Part shown: positions 7,301 to 12,034 of the stretch, one piece after another
Position numbering within the stretch: position 1 is the stretch's first letter
Layout: each line of letters begins with the position of its first letter
From: Oscillospiraceae bacterium
GTDB lineage: Bacteria; Bacillota; Clostridia; Oscillospirales; Ruminococcaceae
Direction: 5' to 3'
Assembly (NCBI GenBank): GCA_900768105.1
Contig: CAAGBQ010000023.1
Coordinates: 1-12,034 of the forward strand
DNA: 12,034 bases
Notes under the pieces: generated by a model
Database searches by the model: none
Told to the model about the DNA's origin: nothing
Seen by the model: the letters and a program-made list of their open reading frames with translations, nothing else
Translations under genes and position numbers: made by a program

Positions 7301-7540
7301 GAAAATGTGCTGCTTTCCCTTATGGGCGACGCAATCGGCCTTGGGCTTGGGGTTTGGCTGCACAAATTCGTAATTCAGGTGGCGCAGACGGATTCCGTAA
7401 TGTTCGGCCGCACGCTTCCGTTTTGGTGTTTTGCCGCGGCGTTTGTGCTGACCCTTATCTTTGCGCTTTTGGTGGATTTCATCATGCACTTCCGCCTTAA
7501 AAAGATAAGCATGGTGGAATCGCTCAAATCTGTGGAATAA
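4337..7540 (+). CDS. Large FtsX-domain ABC permease with coiled-coil ectodomain
   Basis: A 1067-residue membrane protein, partner of the preceding ATPase. Hydrophobic segments are seen at about 20-38, 541-561, 589-611, 635-657, 709-731, 937-955, 990-1008 and 1029-1051, that is two four-helix FtsX modules in one chain. Each module has the cytoplasmic coupling motif: EERTQIGTLKALGY (566-579) and ERIREIATIKVLGF (964-977). The first extracellular domain carries a MacB-like part (about 40-260) and then two long, charged, heptad-rich arms (about 265-355 and 440-510) around a less regular tip. The arms are similar to each other (DGWKQYNDGRKEY at 315-327, EGWAEYNDGVAEY at 471-483). The second ectodomain (about 735-930) has no coiled coil. 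The start is TTG with AGGGGG ten nt upstream. Proteins of this architecture are common in clostridia; their substrates are mostly unknown, and mechanotransmission or lipid/peptide export is possible. Confidence 0.92.
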   Translation: MKSALLKDIIREIRRTKSRFFSIFAIIALGAGFFSGLKAACPDMLATQEAYFRDNNLMDIHLLSTYGFDDGDMDAIRKVEGVRGIYPTYSKDVFVKNNRNANLIAKMIALPDVTSAEYADKTINEPVVLKGRLPQSANECVVEKHSQLRTTFDVGDTVSVYTTDSSDPLSDSLVRESWTVVGIVMNPRYISYERGNTTIGDGSIDTYIMIPESNFCYEVYTDVFITMENTSQFGAFDDGYWNVLDKDAEEFEAVAAVRKEERFAEIKDEAEKQLSEAKQKLADGEKEANEKLSEAKAALDDAHNKLTKGEKELKDGWKQYNDGRKEYNDGKKEFDEKIADAERQIEDAEKQLNEGCAAYAEGVRRMAAAVGIPVTDASDEYLEEQLRAKIGEIKMAIDAGMGSPETESLLRMLEGALAQKDVLDEAGRQLNDNKVWFEYEKEQGQKKLDEASAELKKAYKKLKDSEQQLAEGWAEYNDGVAEYEDAKAESDKKIADAKQEILDAEKEITKLKKPTWYVFTRKDNPGFSTYESDAYRVESVCKIFPVFFFLVAILVCLTTMTRMVEEERTQIGTLKALGYSKAAIAAKFIVYSALASLSGSVVGIAAGSFIFPTVIYSAYEMLYKTPSLKLQPMPLVWLLVTLCALVCTTAAALMACMAELRSNPAALMRPKAPKAGKRVLLEKIPFIWKRLSFTRKVTVRNLFRYKKRIFMTILGIAGCTALTMAGFGIYSSISVILDKQYSEIFNYDLIVVLDSDAGEYTLENVDKALEADENAKENVELYMKSISYGGIGDTSLIVPQDSEKFADVVKLKDRVTGEHFALDDDGVVITERFSELSGLSAGDTFTFTCGDEEITAKITAVTENYTLHFVYMTEGLYQKLCGAKPAYNTYFTVMSDTGDEAQKELGEKLMSMDGVQALSFVKDTRESFGNTVKNLNYVVILIIVSAAMLAFVVLYNLTNINITERIREIATIKVLGFYDSEVSAYVFRENVLLSLMGDAIGLGLGVWLHKFVIQVAQTDSVMFGRTLPFWCFAAAFVLTLIFALLVDFIMHFRLKKISMVESLKSVE

Positions 7541-7628
7541 TAAAAGCGCGTCCGCGGGAATTTCCTCATTAAAAGCATAAATAATCCGCAAAACTGTAAA
7601 ATTTTTTGAAAAAAAGTTTGCGGCGGGC

Positions 7629-7657
7629 TTTATTTTTCGGCAAAAGCGTGATATAAT
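7629..7657 (+). promoter_or_regulatory. Extended -10 promoter of the small-protein gene
   Basis: TGATATAAT (7649-7657) gives a perfect -10 hexamer with the TG of an extended -10. The -35 region (TTTATT at 7629-7634, 17-nt spacing) is weak, as is usual for this promoter class. Transcription would start about 25 nt before the ATG. Confidence 0.65.
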
Positions 7658-7689
7658 TTGTTTATAGAATATATAGGGAGGGCTTTATT

Positions 7690-7875
7690 ATGCTCAGAAT
7701 TGAAGACCAAATTGAAAACTCTACCGCGATGATTAAAACCGCCGATTATATCGAATCCCAAATTCGCAAAATCAACAGCGACGATGGCGGCGTAGCCGAT
7801 AAGTTCATTGAAATTGCAAAGGAAGCAGTTGAAAAAATGCGCGACGCAATGCGCGAAGGCGGCATCATCAAATAA
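7690..7875 (+). CDS. 61-residue protein of unknown function
   Basis: I do not recognise this protein. It is small, soluble and strongly charged, with no signal peptide, membrane segment or cysteine. Predicted structure is mostly helical: about residues 3-28 (IEDQIENSTAMIKTADYIES), a break at SDDGG (30-34), and a second helix at about 36-57 (DKFIEIAKEAVEKMRDAMRE), ending GGIIK. The pattern suggests a two-helix hairpin. That it is a real gene is supported by GGGAGGG seven nt before the ATG, an extended -10 promoter upstream, and a strong terminator 33 nt after the stop. It is therefore monocistronic and probably well expressed. Neighbours on either side are unrelated (transporter and cell-wall polymerase) and suggest no role. 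Function unknown. Confidence 0.8.
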   Translation: MLRIEDQIENSTAMIKTADYIESQIRKINSDDGGVADKFIEIAKEAVEKMRDAMREGGIIK

Positions 7876-7879
7876 TATA

Positions 7880-7904
7880 TTTTGCAAAAACGCATTTTGC
7901 AAAA
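7880..7904. repeat. Two tandem 10-bp palindromes after the small-protein gene
   Basis: The palindrome TTTTGCAAAA occurs at 7880-7889 and again at 7895-7904, with centres 15 bp apart. They fill the space between the small-protein stop codon and the terminator stem. They may be a duplicated binding site or a slippage product. Confidence 0.5.
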
Positions 7905-7935
7905 AAGGGAGCGCCGAAGCAGCGCTCCTTTTTTT
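7901..7935 (+). terminator. Strong intrinsic terminator after the small-protein gene
   Basis: GGAGCGC (7908-7914) pairs with GCGCTCC (7922-7928) over a 7-nt loop and is followed by seven T (7929-7935). A run of A (7901-7906) precedes the stem, so the structure could also stop transcription from the other strand. Confidence 0.9.
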
Positions 7936-7986
7936 GCCGCGGAAATTCTTTAAAAAAATCTTAAAGAAAAAAGCCCCCGCCGCGGC
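7936..7986. repeat. Nested inverted repeats upstream of the SEDS promoter
   Basis: Outer arms GCCGCGG (7936-7942) and CCGCGGC (7980-7986) enclose inner arms TTCTTTAA (7946-7953) and TTAAAGAA (7961-7968). All four arms are perfect. The structure begins right after the terminator T-tract and ends 1 bp before the -35 box of the next operon, so it is not in that transcript. Confidence 0.5.
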
Positions 7987-7987
7987 G

Positions 7988-8016
7988 TTTACAAAAAGTG
8001 AGGATAATGCTATAAT
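7988..8016 (+). promoter_or_regulatory. Promoter of the SEDS-glucokinase operon
   Basis: TTTACA (7988-7993) and TATAAT (8011-8016) with a 17-nt spacer; TGC just before the -10 adds an extended -10 element. The predicted leader is about 32 nt. Confidence 0.8.
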
Positions 8017-8054
8017 ATAATGTAATTCTGTTCCGCAAAAAAAGGAGGCACGGA

Positions 8055-9197
8055 GTGCGAAAATTAAGGCTTGCAATAAAAAAATATCTTAAAACCGTCG
8101 ATAAATGGCTGCTTTTTTTCTGTATTTCTCTTTCAACATTAAGCGTTTTGCTGCTTTACAGCCTTTATCTGTCGGACCTTGCGGGAACGCTCCGCCTTTC
8201 GGAAAGAACCTGTATAGTCCAGCTTGCCGCAATGTTTTTGGGCCTTACGGCGGCGGTGATAATTTCAAATATAGACTATCATTTTATGGCAAAGCTTTGG
8301 AAGCTGTATATTCCGGTTTCTGTTTTTTTTGTGGCGCTTACATTTTTTGTGGGACTTCAGGTTGATGAAAGCGTTGATGATAAAGCATGGCTGCGGCTGC
8401 CCTTCGGGCTTACCTTCCAACCCTCGGAGCTTTTAAAAATCTGCTTTATAATGAGCTTTGCCTATCATCTTTCAAAGGTAAAAAACGAGATAAACAAGCC
8501 GCTTAATATGCTTTTGCTCTGCATACACGGCGCGGCGCCGGTTTTGCTGATTCATTTTCAGGGCGACGACGGCACCGCAATCGTATTCGCTTTTATCTTT
8601 GCGGTAATGCTTTTTGCCGCGGGGATTGATTGGAAATATATGCTTGCGGGCGGCGCCCTTCTTGCAATAGCGGTGCCCGTTGCGTGGCAATATCTGCTTA
8701 CCGATGACCAGCGCGGGCGCTTTTTGGCGCTGTATTTTTCCGAATATAACGGCACCGCCGTGGATGATTACCAACAAAGCAGGGGGCTTATCTCCATAGG
8801 CCTTGGCCAGCTTCTCGGAAAAGGGCTTTTTAAAGATGATTATTTCTATGTGCCGAAAATGCACAATGACTTTATTTTCTCTTTTATCGGTCAGGCTTTG
8901 GGCTTTGTTGGCACAATGCTTGTGGTTGCGTTTTTGTGCGGAATCTGCTTCCGCGCAATAAGCAATGCAAGAACCGCATATGACCCCCTTGGCGCATACA
9001 TATGCTACGGCTTTTTTGCAATGTTCTTTTCCCAGTGCCTTATCAATATAGGCATGTGCATAAGCGCCCTTCCGGTAATCGGCATAACGCTGCCGTTTTT
9101 AAGCGCGGGCGGAACCTCCGTCTGCATAACCTATCTTGGGGTGGGGCTTGTTTTAAGCGTGCAGGTCCACCGCCAGCGAAATCTTTTCTTTGAATAA
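8055..9197 (+). CDS. SEDS-family peptidoglycan glycosyltransferase (RodA/FtsW/SpoVE-like)
   Basis: A 380-residue polytopic membrane protein with about ten hydrophobic segments, the family's usual length. SEDS proteins polymerise lipid II into glycan strands, working with a class B penicillin-binding protein. Recognisable landmarks are FQPSELLKI in the middle loop, FQGDDGTA (168-175, usually QPDLGT), DYQQSRGLISIGLGQLLGKG before the large loop end, HNDFIF with D272 as the expected catalytic aspartate, and LPFLSAGGTS near the C-terminus. The usual IGEELG reads IGQALG (278-283), so this is a divergent member. The start is GTG with AAAGGAGG six nt upstream. It lacks mreBCD, murG or a penicillin-binding protein next to it; instead a glucokinase follows 16 nt downstream in the same operon. 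RodA, FtsW and SpoVE roles cannot be separated here. Confidence 0.92.
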   Translation: MRKLRLAIKKYLKTVDKWLLFFCISLSTLSVLLLYSLYLSDLAGTLRLSERTCIVQLAAMFLGLTAAVIISNIDYHFMAKLWKLYIPVSVFFVALTFFVGLQVDESVDDKAWLRLPFGLTFQPSELLKICFIMSFAYHLSKVKNEINKPLNMLLLCIHGAAPVLLIHFQGDDGTAIVFAFIFAVMLFAAGIDWKYMLAGGALLAIAVPVAWQYLLTDDQRGRFLALYFSEYNGTAVDDYQQSRGLISIGLGQLLGKGLFKDDYFYVPKMHNDFIFSFIGQALGFVGTMLVVAFLCGICFRAISNARTAYDPLGAYICYGFFAMFFSQCLINIGMCISALPVIGITLPFLSAGGTSVCITYLGVGLVLSVQVHRQRNLFFE

Positions 9198-9213
9198 CGG
9201 GAGTTGATTTTTT

Positions 9214-10173
9214 ATGAGATATTCCGCCGCAGTTGACCTTGGCGGTACAAATATCGGCGTCGGAATCGTTGCGGAGGACGGAACGCTGTTCCGCAGCGTT
9301 TCCGTTCCGGTGGAGGATTCTTCCTCCGCCGCGGCGCTTATTTCCCAAATTGCCGCCGCAATCCGCCTTGGAGCGGAGGAGGCGGAAAAGGAGCTTTCCT
9401 CCCTTGCTTTTATCGGCGTGGGCGTGCCAGGCATAAGCAGCGGCGAAAAGGGACCGGTAATCTTTGCGCCGAACATTTTTTGGCGCAATGTTGACCTCGC
9501 CTCCGCATTGGAGGAAGAAACCGGCCTTCCGGTTTTTCTTGCAAACGATGCGGACTGCGCCGCCCTCGGCGAATATAATTTCGGCGCGGGAAAAAACTTT
9601 GCAAGTATGCTTATGCTCACCCTCGGAACGGGGGTCGGCGGCGCAATCGTCGCAGGCGGAAGGCTTTTTAAGGGCTTCGGTGAACATTCCGGAGAGTTCG
9701 GCCATGTTCCGCTTGTACACAACGGCTTGCACTGCGGCTGCGGAAAAAACGGCTGCTTTGAAGCATATTGCTCCGCGCCTGCGCTGAAGCGCCAAACCCG
9801 CGCCGCCGCAAAGGAGCATCCGGAATCCGTAATTTGGGAAATGTGCGGCGGCGACCTTGATAAGGTCGGCGGGCGCACCGCCTTTGACGCCGCAGATATG
9901 GGCGATATAACCGGCGCCGCGGTGGTGGAGCAATACATAAGCTATCTTGCGGACGGAATTTCCGGCTTTATCAATGTTTTCCGTCCGGAGGTCGTTATCC
10001 TCGGCGGCGGAGTGAGCAACCAGGGGGCGTCCCTTATCGACCCGCTTAACGAAAAGGTCGCGCGCCTTTGCTATTCCCACGAAAGCGTCGAGCCGCCGAA
10101 GGTGATAAAGGCAGCCCTCGGCAATAAGGCGGGAATTATCGGCGCGGGTATGCTCGGCTTTTGTGATGAATAA
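9214..10173 (+). CDS. ROK-family glucokinase
   Basis: A 319-residue cytoplasmic sugar kinase that should phosphorylate glucose (or a related hexose) with ATP at the head of glycolysis. The phosphate-binding loop is DLGGTN (8-13). The catalytic base is expected to be D112 in ANDADCAALGE, followed by the second ATP loop TLGTGVGG. The ROK zinc site is complete: H164 in GEFGH and cysteines C174, C176 and C181 in HCGCGKNGC. E161 and H164 fit the sugar-binding E-x-x-H signature. There is no N-terminal helix-turn-helix, so it is a kinase and not a ROK repressor. The ATG has GGGAG ten nt upstream. It lies 16 nt after the SEDS gene with no promoter between, so it depends on that operon's promoter, and a strong terminator ends the unit. 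Glucose specificity is likely but a fructo- or N-acetylmannosamine kinase is not excluded. Confidence 0.93.
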   Translation: MRYSAAVDLGGTNIGVGIVAEDGTLFRSVSVPVEDSSSAAALISQIAAAIRLGAEEAEKELSSLAFIGVGVPGISSGEKGPVIFAPNIFWRNVDLASALEEETGLPVFLANDADCAALGEYNFGAGKNFASMLMLTLGTGVGGAIVAGGRLFKGFGEHSGEFGHVPLVHNGLHCGCGKNGCFEAYCSAPALKRQTRAAAKEHPESVIWEMCGGDLDKVGGRTAFDAADMGDITGAAVVEQYISYLADGISGFINVFRPEVVILGGGVSNQGASLIDPLNEKVARLCYSHESVEPPKVIKAALGNKAGIIGAGMLGFCDE

Positions 10174-10184
10174 TTTTATAAAAA

Positions 10185-10213
10185 ATGCGCTGCCGAAAGG
10201 CGGCGCATTTTTT
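10185..10213 (+). terminator. Intrinsic terminator of the SEDS-glucokinase operon
   Basis: A 10-bp stem, ATGCGCTGCC with GGCGGCGCAT (one G-U pair), closed by a GAAA tetraloop and followed by six T. It is preceded by a run of A, so it may work in both directions. Confidence 0.92.
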
Positions 10214-10279
10214 GCGCCTTCGTCGTAAAGACCGATTTTCCGCCAATATTGTTTAAAGTTTTTTGGTGACTATTCTCTA

Positions 10280-10308
10280 TTGTAAAAAAGCGCGATGTAT
10301 GCTATCAT
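10280..10308 (+). promoter_or_regulatory. Promoter of the tsaE-tsaB-rpiB operon
   Basis: TTGTAA (10280-10285) and TATCAT (10303-10308) with a 17-nt spacer, plus TGC directly before the -10 (extended -10). Transcription would start near 10315, only about 7 nt before the first ATG of the frame, which argues for the TTG start of tsaE. Confidence 0.75.
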
Positions 10309-10348
10309 ATAAATTTAGAATATGGGAAAAACGGGGGTGAACTGCGCC

Positions 10349-10774
10349 TTGCAAAGCTTTGTATCACATTCCGAGGAGGAAACCGCAAACTTTGCGCGGA
10401 ATTTTGCAAAAACTCTGCGCGCGGGCGATGTAGTCGCCTTTTCCGGCGGGCTTGGCGCAGGAAAAACCACCTTTACAAGATATATGTGCGAAGCGCTTGA
10501 ATGTCGGGACGATGTTTCAAGCCCGACCTTTGCGCTTGTGCATTGCTACCGCGCAAAATTCCCGATTTATCACTTCGATATGTACCGCATAAGCGGCTTT
10601 GACGACCTTTATTCCACCGGCTTTTTTGATTATCTTGATGCCGGCGGCGTGCTTGTAATCGAATGGAGCGAAAATGTCATTGAATTTTTGCCGAAAGATA
10701 TGATAAAAGTGGACATAAAGCGCCTTGGCGATAACGAACGCGAAATAACAGTGAAAAGAGGAGAGGAAAAATGA
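10349..10774 (+). CDS. tsaE: tRNA threonylcarbamoyladenosine biosynthesis ATPase TsaE
   Basis: A 141-residue P-loop ATPase that works with TsaB and TsaD in making t6A at position 37 of ANN-decoding tRNAs. Walker A is GGLGAGKTT (33-41), then SPTFALVHCY (58-67), YHFDMYRI (74-81) and VLVIEWSE (101-108), the usual TsaE order. The TTG at 10349 is preferred over the ATG at 10322: GGGGGTGA lies 8 nt upstream of the TTG, the resulting N-terminus (FVSHSEEET) matches the family, and the ATG would have no ribosome binding site and a leader of only a few nucleotides. The stop overlaps the tsaB start (ATGA). It opens an operon with tsaB and rpiB. Confidence 0.95.
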   Translation: MQSFVSHSEEETANFARNFAKTLRAGDVVAFSGGLGAGKTTFTRYMCEALECRDDVSSPTFALVHCYRAKFPIYHFDMYRISGFDDLYSTGFFDYLDAGGVLVIEWSENVIEFLPKDMIKVDIKRLGDNEREITVKRGEEK

Positions 10775-11481
10775 AGATACTCGGCTTTGATACCGCGGCA
10801 AAAACCGCTTCCGTCGCTTTGACGGAGGACGGACGCCTTGTTTCCGAATTTTATCTCGACAGCGGCTTTACGCACAGCGAAACCGTCCTTCCTATGGCGA
10901 AGGCGCTGCTTGAAAGCGCCCGCACAAAGCCGGAGGAAATTGATGTATTTGCCGTAAACTGCGGTCCGGGTTCCTTCACCGGGCTTCGTATCGGCATTGC
11001 CGCAGTAAAGGCCATGGCAATGAGCCTTGATAAGCCCTGCGCTTCCGTTTCCACCTTGGAAGCGCTTGCAGCAAACCTTCTCGGAAGCAAAGGCGTTATC
11101 TGCCCCGTTATGGACGCCCGCTGCAACCAGATGTATACCGCCTTTTTTAAGAGCGACGGAGAAACGCTTTCTCGCATTTGTGATGACAGAACCGTTTCTA
11201 CCGACGCTCTTTTTGAGGATATAAAGAAAATTTTTGCCGAAAGCGGCGAACGGATAATTCTTGTGGGGGATGGCGCGGAGCTTTGCTCCCTGCGCTTTGG
11301 CGGAGAATATGTTTCCGCCGCGCCCGCCCAGCTTGTAAAAGGGCACGCCTTCAGCGTGTGCCGCGTTGCAGAAAGGCTTTGCGCCGAAGGCGCCCTCGTA
11401 ACGGCAAATGCGCTTGTTCCGAATTATCTGAAGCTTGCCCAGGCGGAAAAAGAAAAGCTAGAGAGAGAGGGTAAATTATGA
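10771..11481 (+). CDS. tsaB: tRNA threonylcarbamoyladenosine biosynthesis protein TsaB
   Basis: A 236-residue ASKHA-fold protein that dimerises with TsaD and supports threonylcarbamoyl transfer to tRNA. The N-terminal ILGFDTA (3-9), the HSETVLP motif (35-41), CGPGSFTGLRIG (64-75) and PVMDARCNQMY (111-121) are characteristic. It lacks the metal-binding histidines of TsaD, which distinguishes it from that paralogue. The start ATG overlaps the tsaE stop and the tsaB stop overlaps the rpiB start, both as ATGA, indicating translational coupling. In many Bacillota rimI and tsaD follow tsaB; here neither is present and rpiB takes that place, so TsaD must be encoded elsewhere. Confidence 0.95.
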   Translation: MKILGFDTAAKTASVALTEDGRLVSEFYLDSGFTHSETVLPMAKALLESARTKPEEIDVFAVNCGPGSFTGLRIGIAAVKAMAMSLDKPCASVSTLEALAANLLGSKGVICPVMDARCNQMYTAFFKSDGETLSRICDDRTVSTDALFEDIKKIFAESGERIILVGDGAELCSLRFGGEYVSAAPAQLVKGHAFSVCRVAERLCAEGALVTANALVPNYLKLAQAEKEKLEREGKL

Positions 11482-11915
11482 TCGCAATCGGCTCCGACCA
11501 CGGCGGCTATCTTCTTAAAGAAGAGATTAAAAAGCACCTTGAAGAAAAGGGATACGAGTTCAAAGATTTCGGAACGGACAGCACCGCTTCCTGCGACTAT
11601 CCCGTTTATGCCGAAAAGGTTTGCCGCGCAATTCAGTCCGGCGAATGTGAAAAGGGAATCCTTGTTTGCGGAACCGGAATAGGGATGAGTATGTGCGCAA
11701 ACAAATGCAAAGGAATCCGTGCGGCGGTTTGCGGCGACCATTTTTCCGCCGAATTTACAAGAAAGCACAATAACGCAAATGTGCTTTGCCTTGGCGCGCG
11801 TGTAACCGGCTCCGGCGTTGCGCTTCAGCTTGTGGATATTTTTCTTACCACAGAGTTTGAGGGCGGCCGCCACGAAAAACGCATAGAAATGATGATGGAG
11901 CTTGAAAACAAATAA
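11478..11915 (+). CDS. rpiB: Ribose-5-phosphate isomerase B
   Basis: A 145-residue cytoplasmic enzyme that interconverts ribose 5-phosphate and ribulose 5-phosphate in the non-oxidative pentose phosphate pathway. Expected active-site residues are present: D7 and H8 in GSDHGG, C64 and T66 in CGTGIGMSMCANK, H97 in RKHNNANVLCLG, and R131/H132/R135 in GGRHEKRI. The serine/alanine-type variation that marks the allose or galactose isomerase relatives is not obvious; C64 favours RpiB. The start overlaps the tsaB stop (ATGA), with a GAGAGAGAGGG purine run upstream. It precedes upp, a pairing also known in Bacillus-type genomes, which links pentose phosphate and pyrimidine salvage through ribose 5-phosphate and PRPP. 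Confidence 0.95.
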   Translation: MIAIGSDHGGYLLKEEIKKHLEEKGYEFKDFGTDSTASCDYPVYAEKVCRAIQSGECEKGILVCGTGIGMSMCANKCKGIRAAVCGDHFSAEFTRKHNNANVLCLGARVTGSGVALQLVDIFLTTEFEGGRHEKRIEMMMELENK

Positions 11916-11986
11916 GCTTTATGCCATATATCCCCAATTTTAGTTTTGATAAATTTTATAATATTTTTTTTAAGGAGGAACAGCAT
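11916..11986 (+). promoter_or_regulatory. AT-rich rpiB-upp spacer with a lone -10-like element
   Basis: There is no GC-rich terminator hairpin after rpiB. A perfect TATAAT occurs at 11957-11962 but I see no convincing -35 box at 16-18 nt. upp may be read through from rpiB or have its own weak promoter. AAGGAGG at 11972-11978 is its ribosome binding site. Confidence 0.35.
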
Positions 11987-12034
11987 ATGTCCAAACAGCC
12001 TATCGTTCTCGACCACCCGCTTATCCAGCACAAA
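11987..12034 (+). CDS. upp: Uracil phosphoribosyltransferase, N-terminus only
   Basis: Sixteen codons before the window ends, reading MSKQPIVLDHPLIQHK. The DHPLIQHK motif is the hallmark N-terminus of uracil phosphoribosyltransferase, which makes UMP from uracil and PRPP. The ATG has a strong AAGGAGG ribosome binding site 8 nt upstream. The position after rpiB fits a common Gram-positive arrangement. The gene is cut by the window edge, not broken. Confidence 0.88.
   Translation, partial: MSKQPIVLDHPLIQHK

Noticed and set aside
7586..7623. Possible terminator after the FtsX permease gene (CCGCAAA with TTTGCGG)
   Set aside because: The 24-nt interior is mostly unpaired and no T-tract follows directly, so I see no convincing terminator for the ABC operon.

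Overview
The window looks like chromosomal DNA of a Bacillota species, probably a gut-type Clostridia member of moderate GC content. The reasons are strong AGGAGG-type ribosome binding sites, frequent TTG and GTG starts, a clostridial-type phosphatidylserine synthase, and an rpiB-upp neighbourhood typical of Gram-positive bacteria. I recognise no phage, insertion sequence, integrase, CRISPR array, rRNA or tRNA. The species assignment is inference.

The window splits at about 3.4 kb into two divergent halves. The left half (139-3336) is on the minus strand. In transcription order it holds a RelE/HigB-type toxin and XRE antitoxin pair, a CDP-alcohol phosphatidyltransferase (pssA), an intrinsic terminator, and a cytoplasmic glycoside hydrolase family 2 enzyme. 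The toxin gene carries an in-frame amber codon (3052-3054). Beyond it a 15-codon tail stays open to a TGA placed just before the antitoxin, so the toxin looks recently truncated. The toxin promoter is a perfect consensus with a palindrome in its spacer.

The right half (3446-12034) is on the plus strand. An ABC ATPase and a large FtsX-type permease with two transmembrane modules and a coiled-coil ectodomain form an export or mechanotransmission transporter. Next is a 61-residue protein of unknown function with its own promoter and terminator. A SEDS-family (RodA/FtsW-like) peptidoglycan glycosyltransferase and a ROK glucokinase then form a two-gene operon ending in a clear terminator. The last unit is tsaE, tsaB and rpiB, coupled by two ATGA overlaps, followed by the first 16 codons of upp at the window edge.

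Most of the right half is housekeeping: cell-wall synthesis, sugar phosphorylation, the tRNA t6A modification ATPase and its partner, pentose phosphate isomerisation and uracil salvage. The unusual material is concentrated in and around the divergent region (3004-3610): the interrupted toxin, its operator-like promoter, a 31-bp imperfect dyad and a structured leader before the transporter. The small protein and its flanking palindromes are the other unexplained element.
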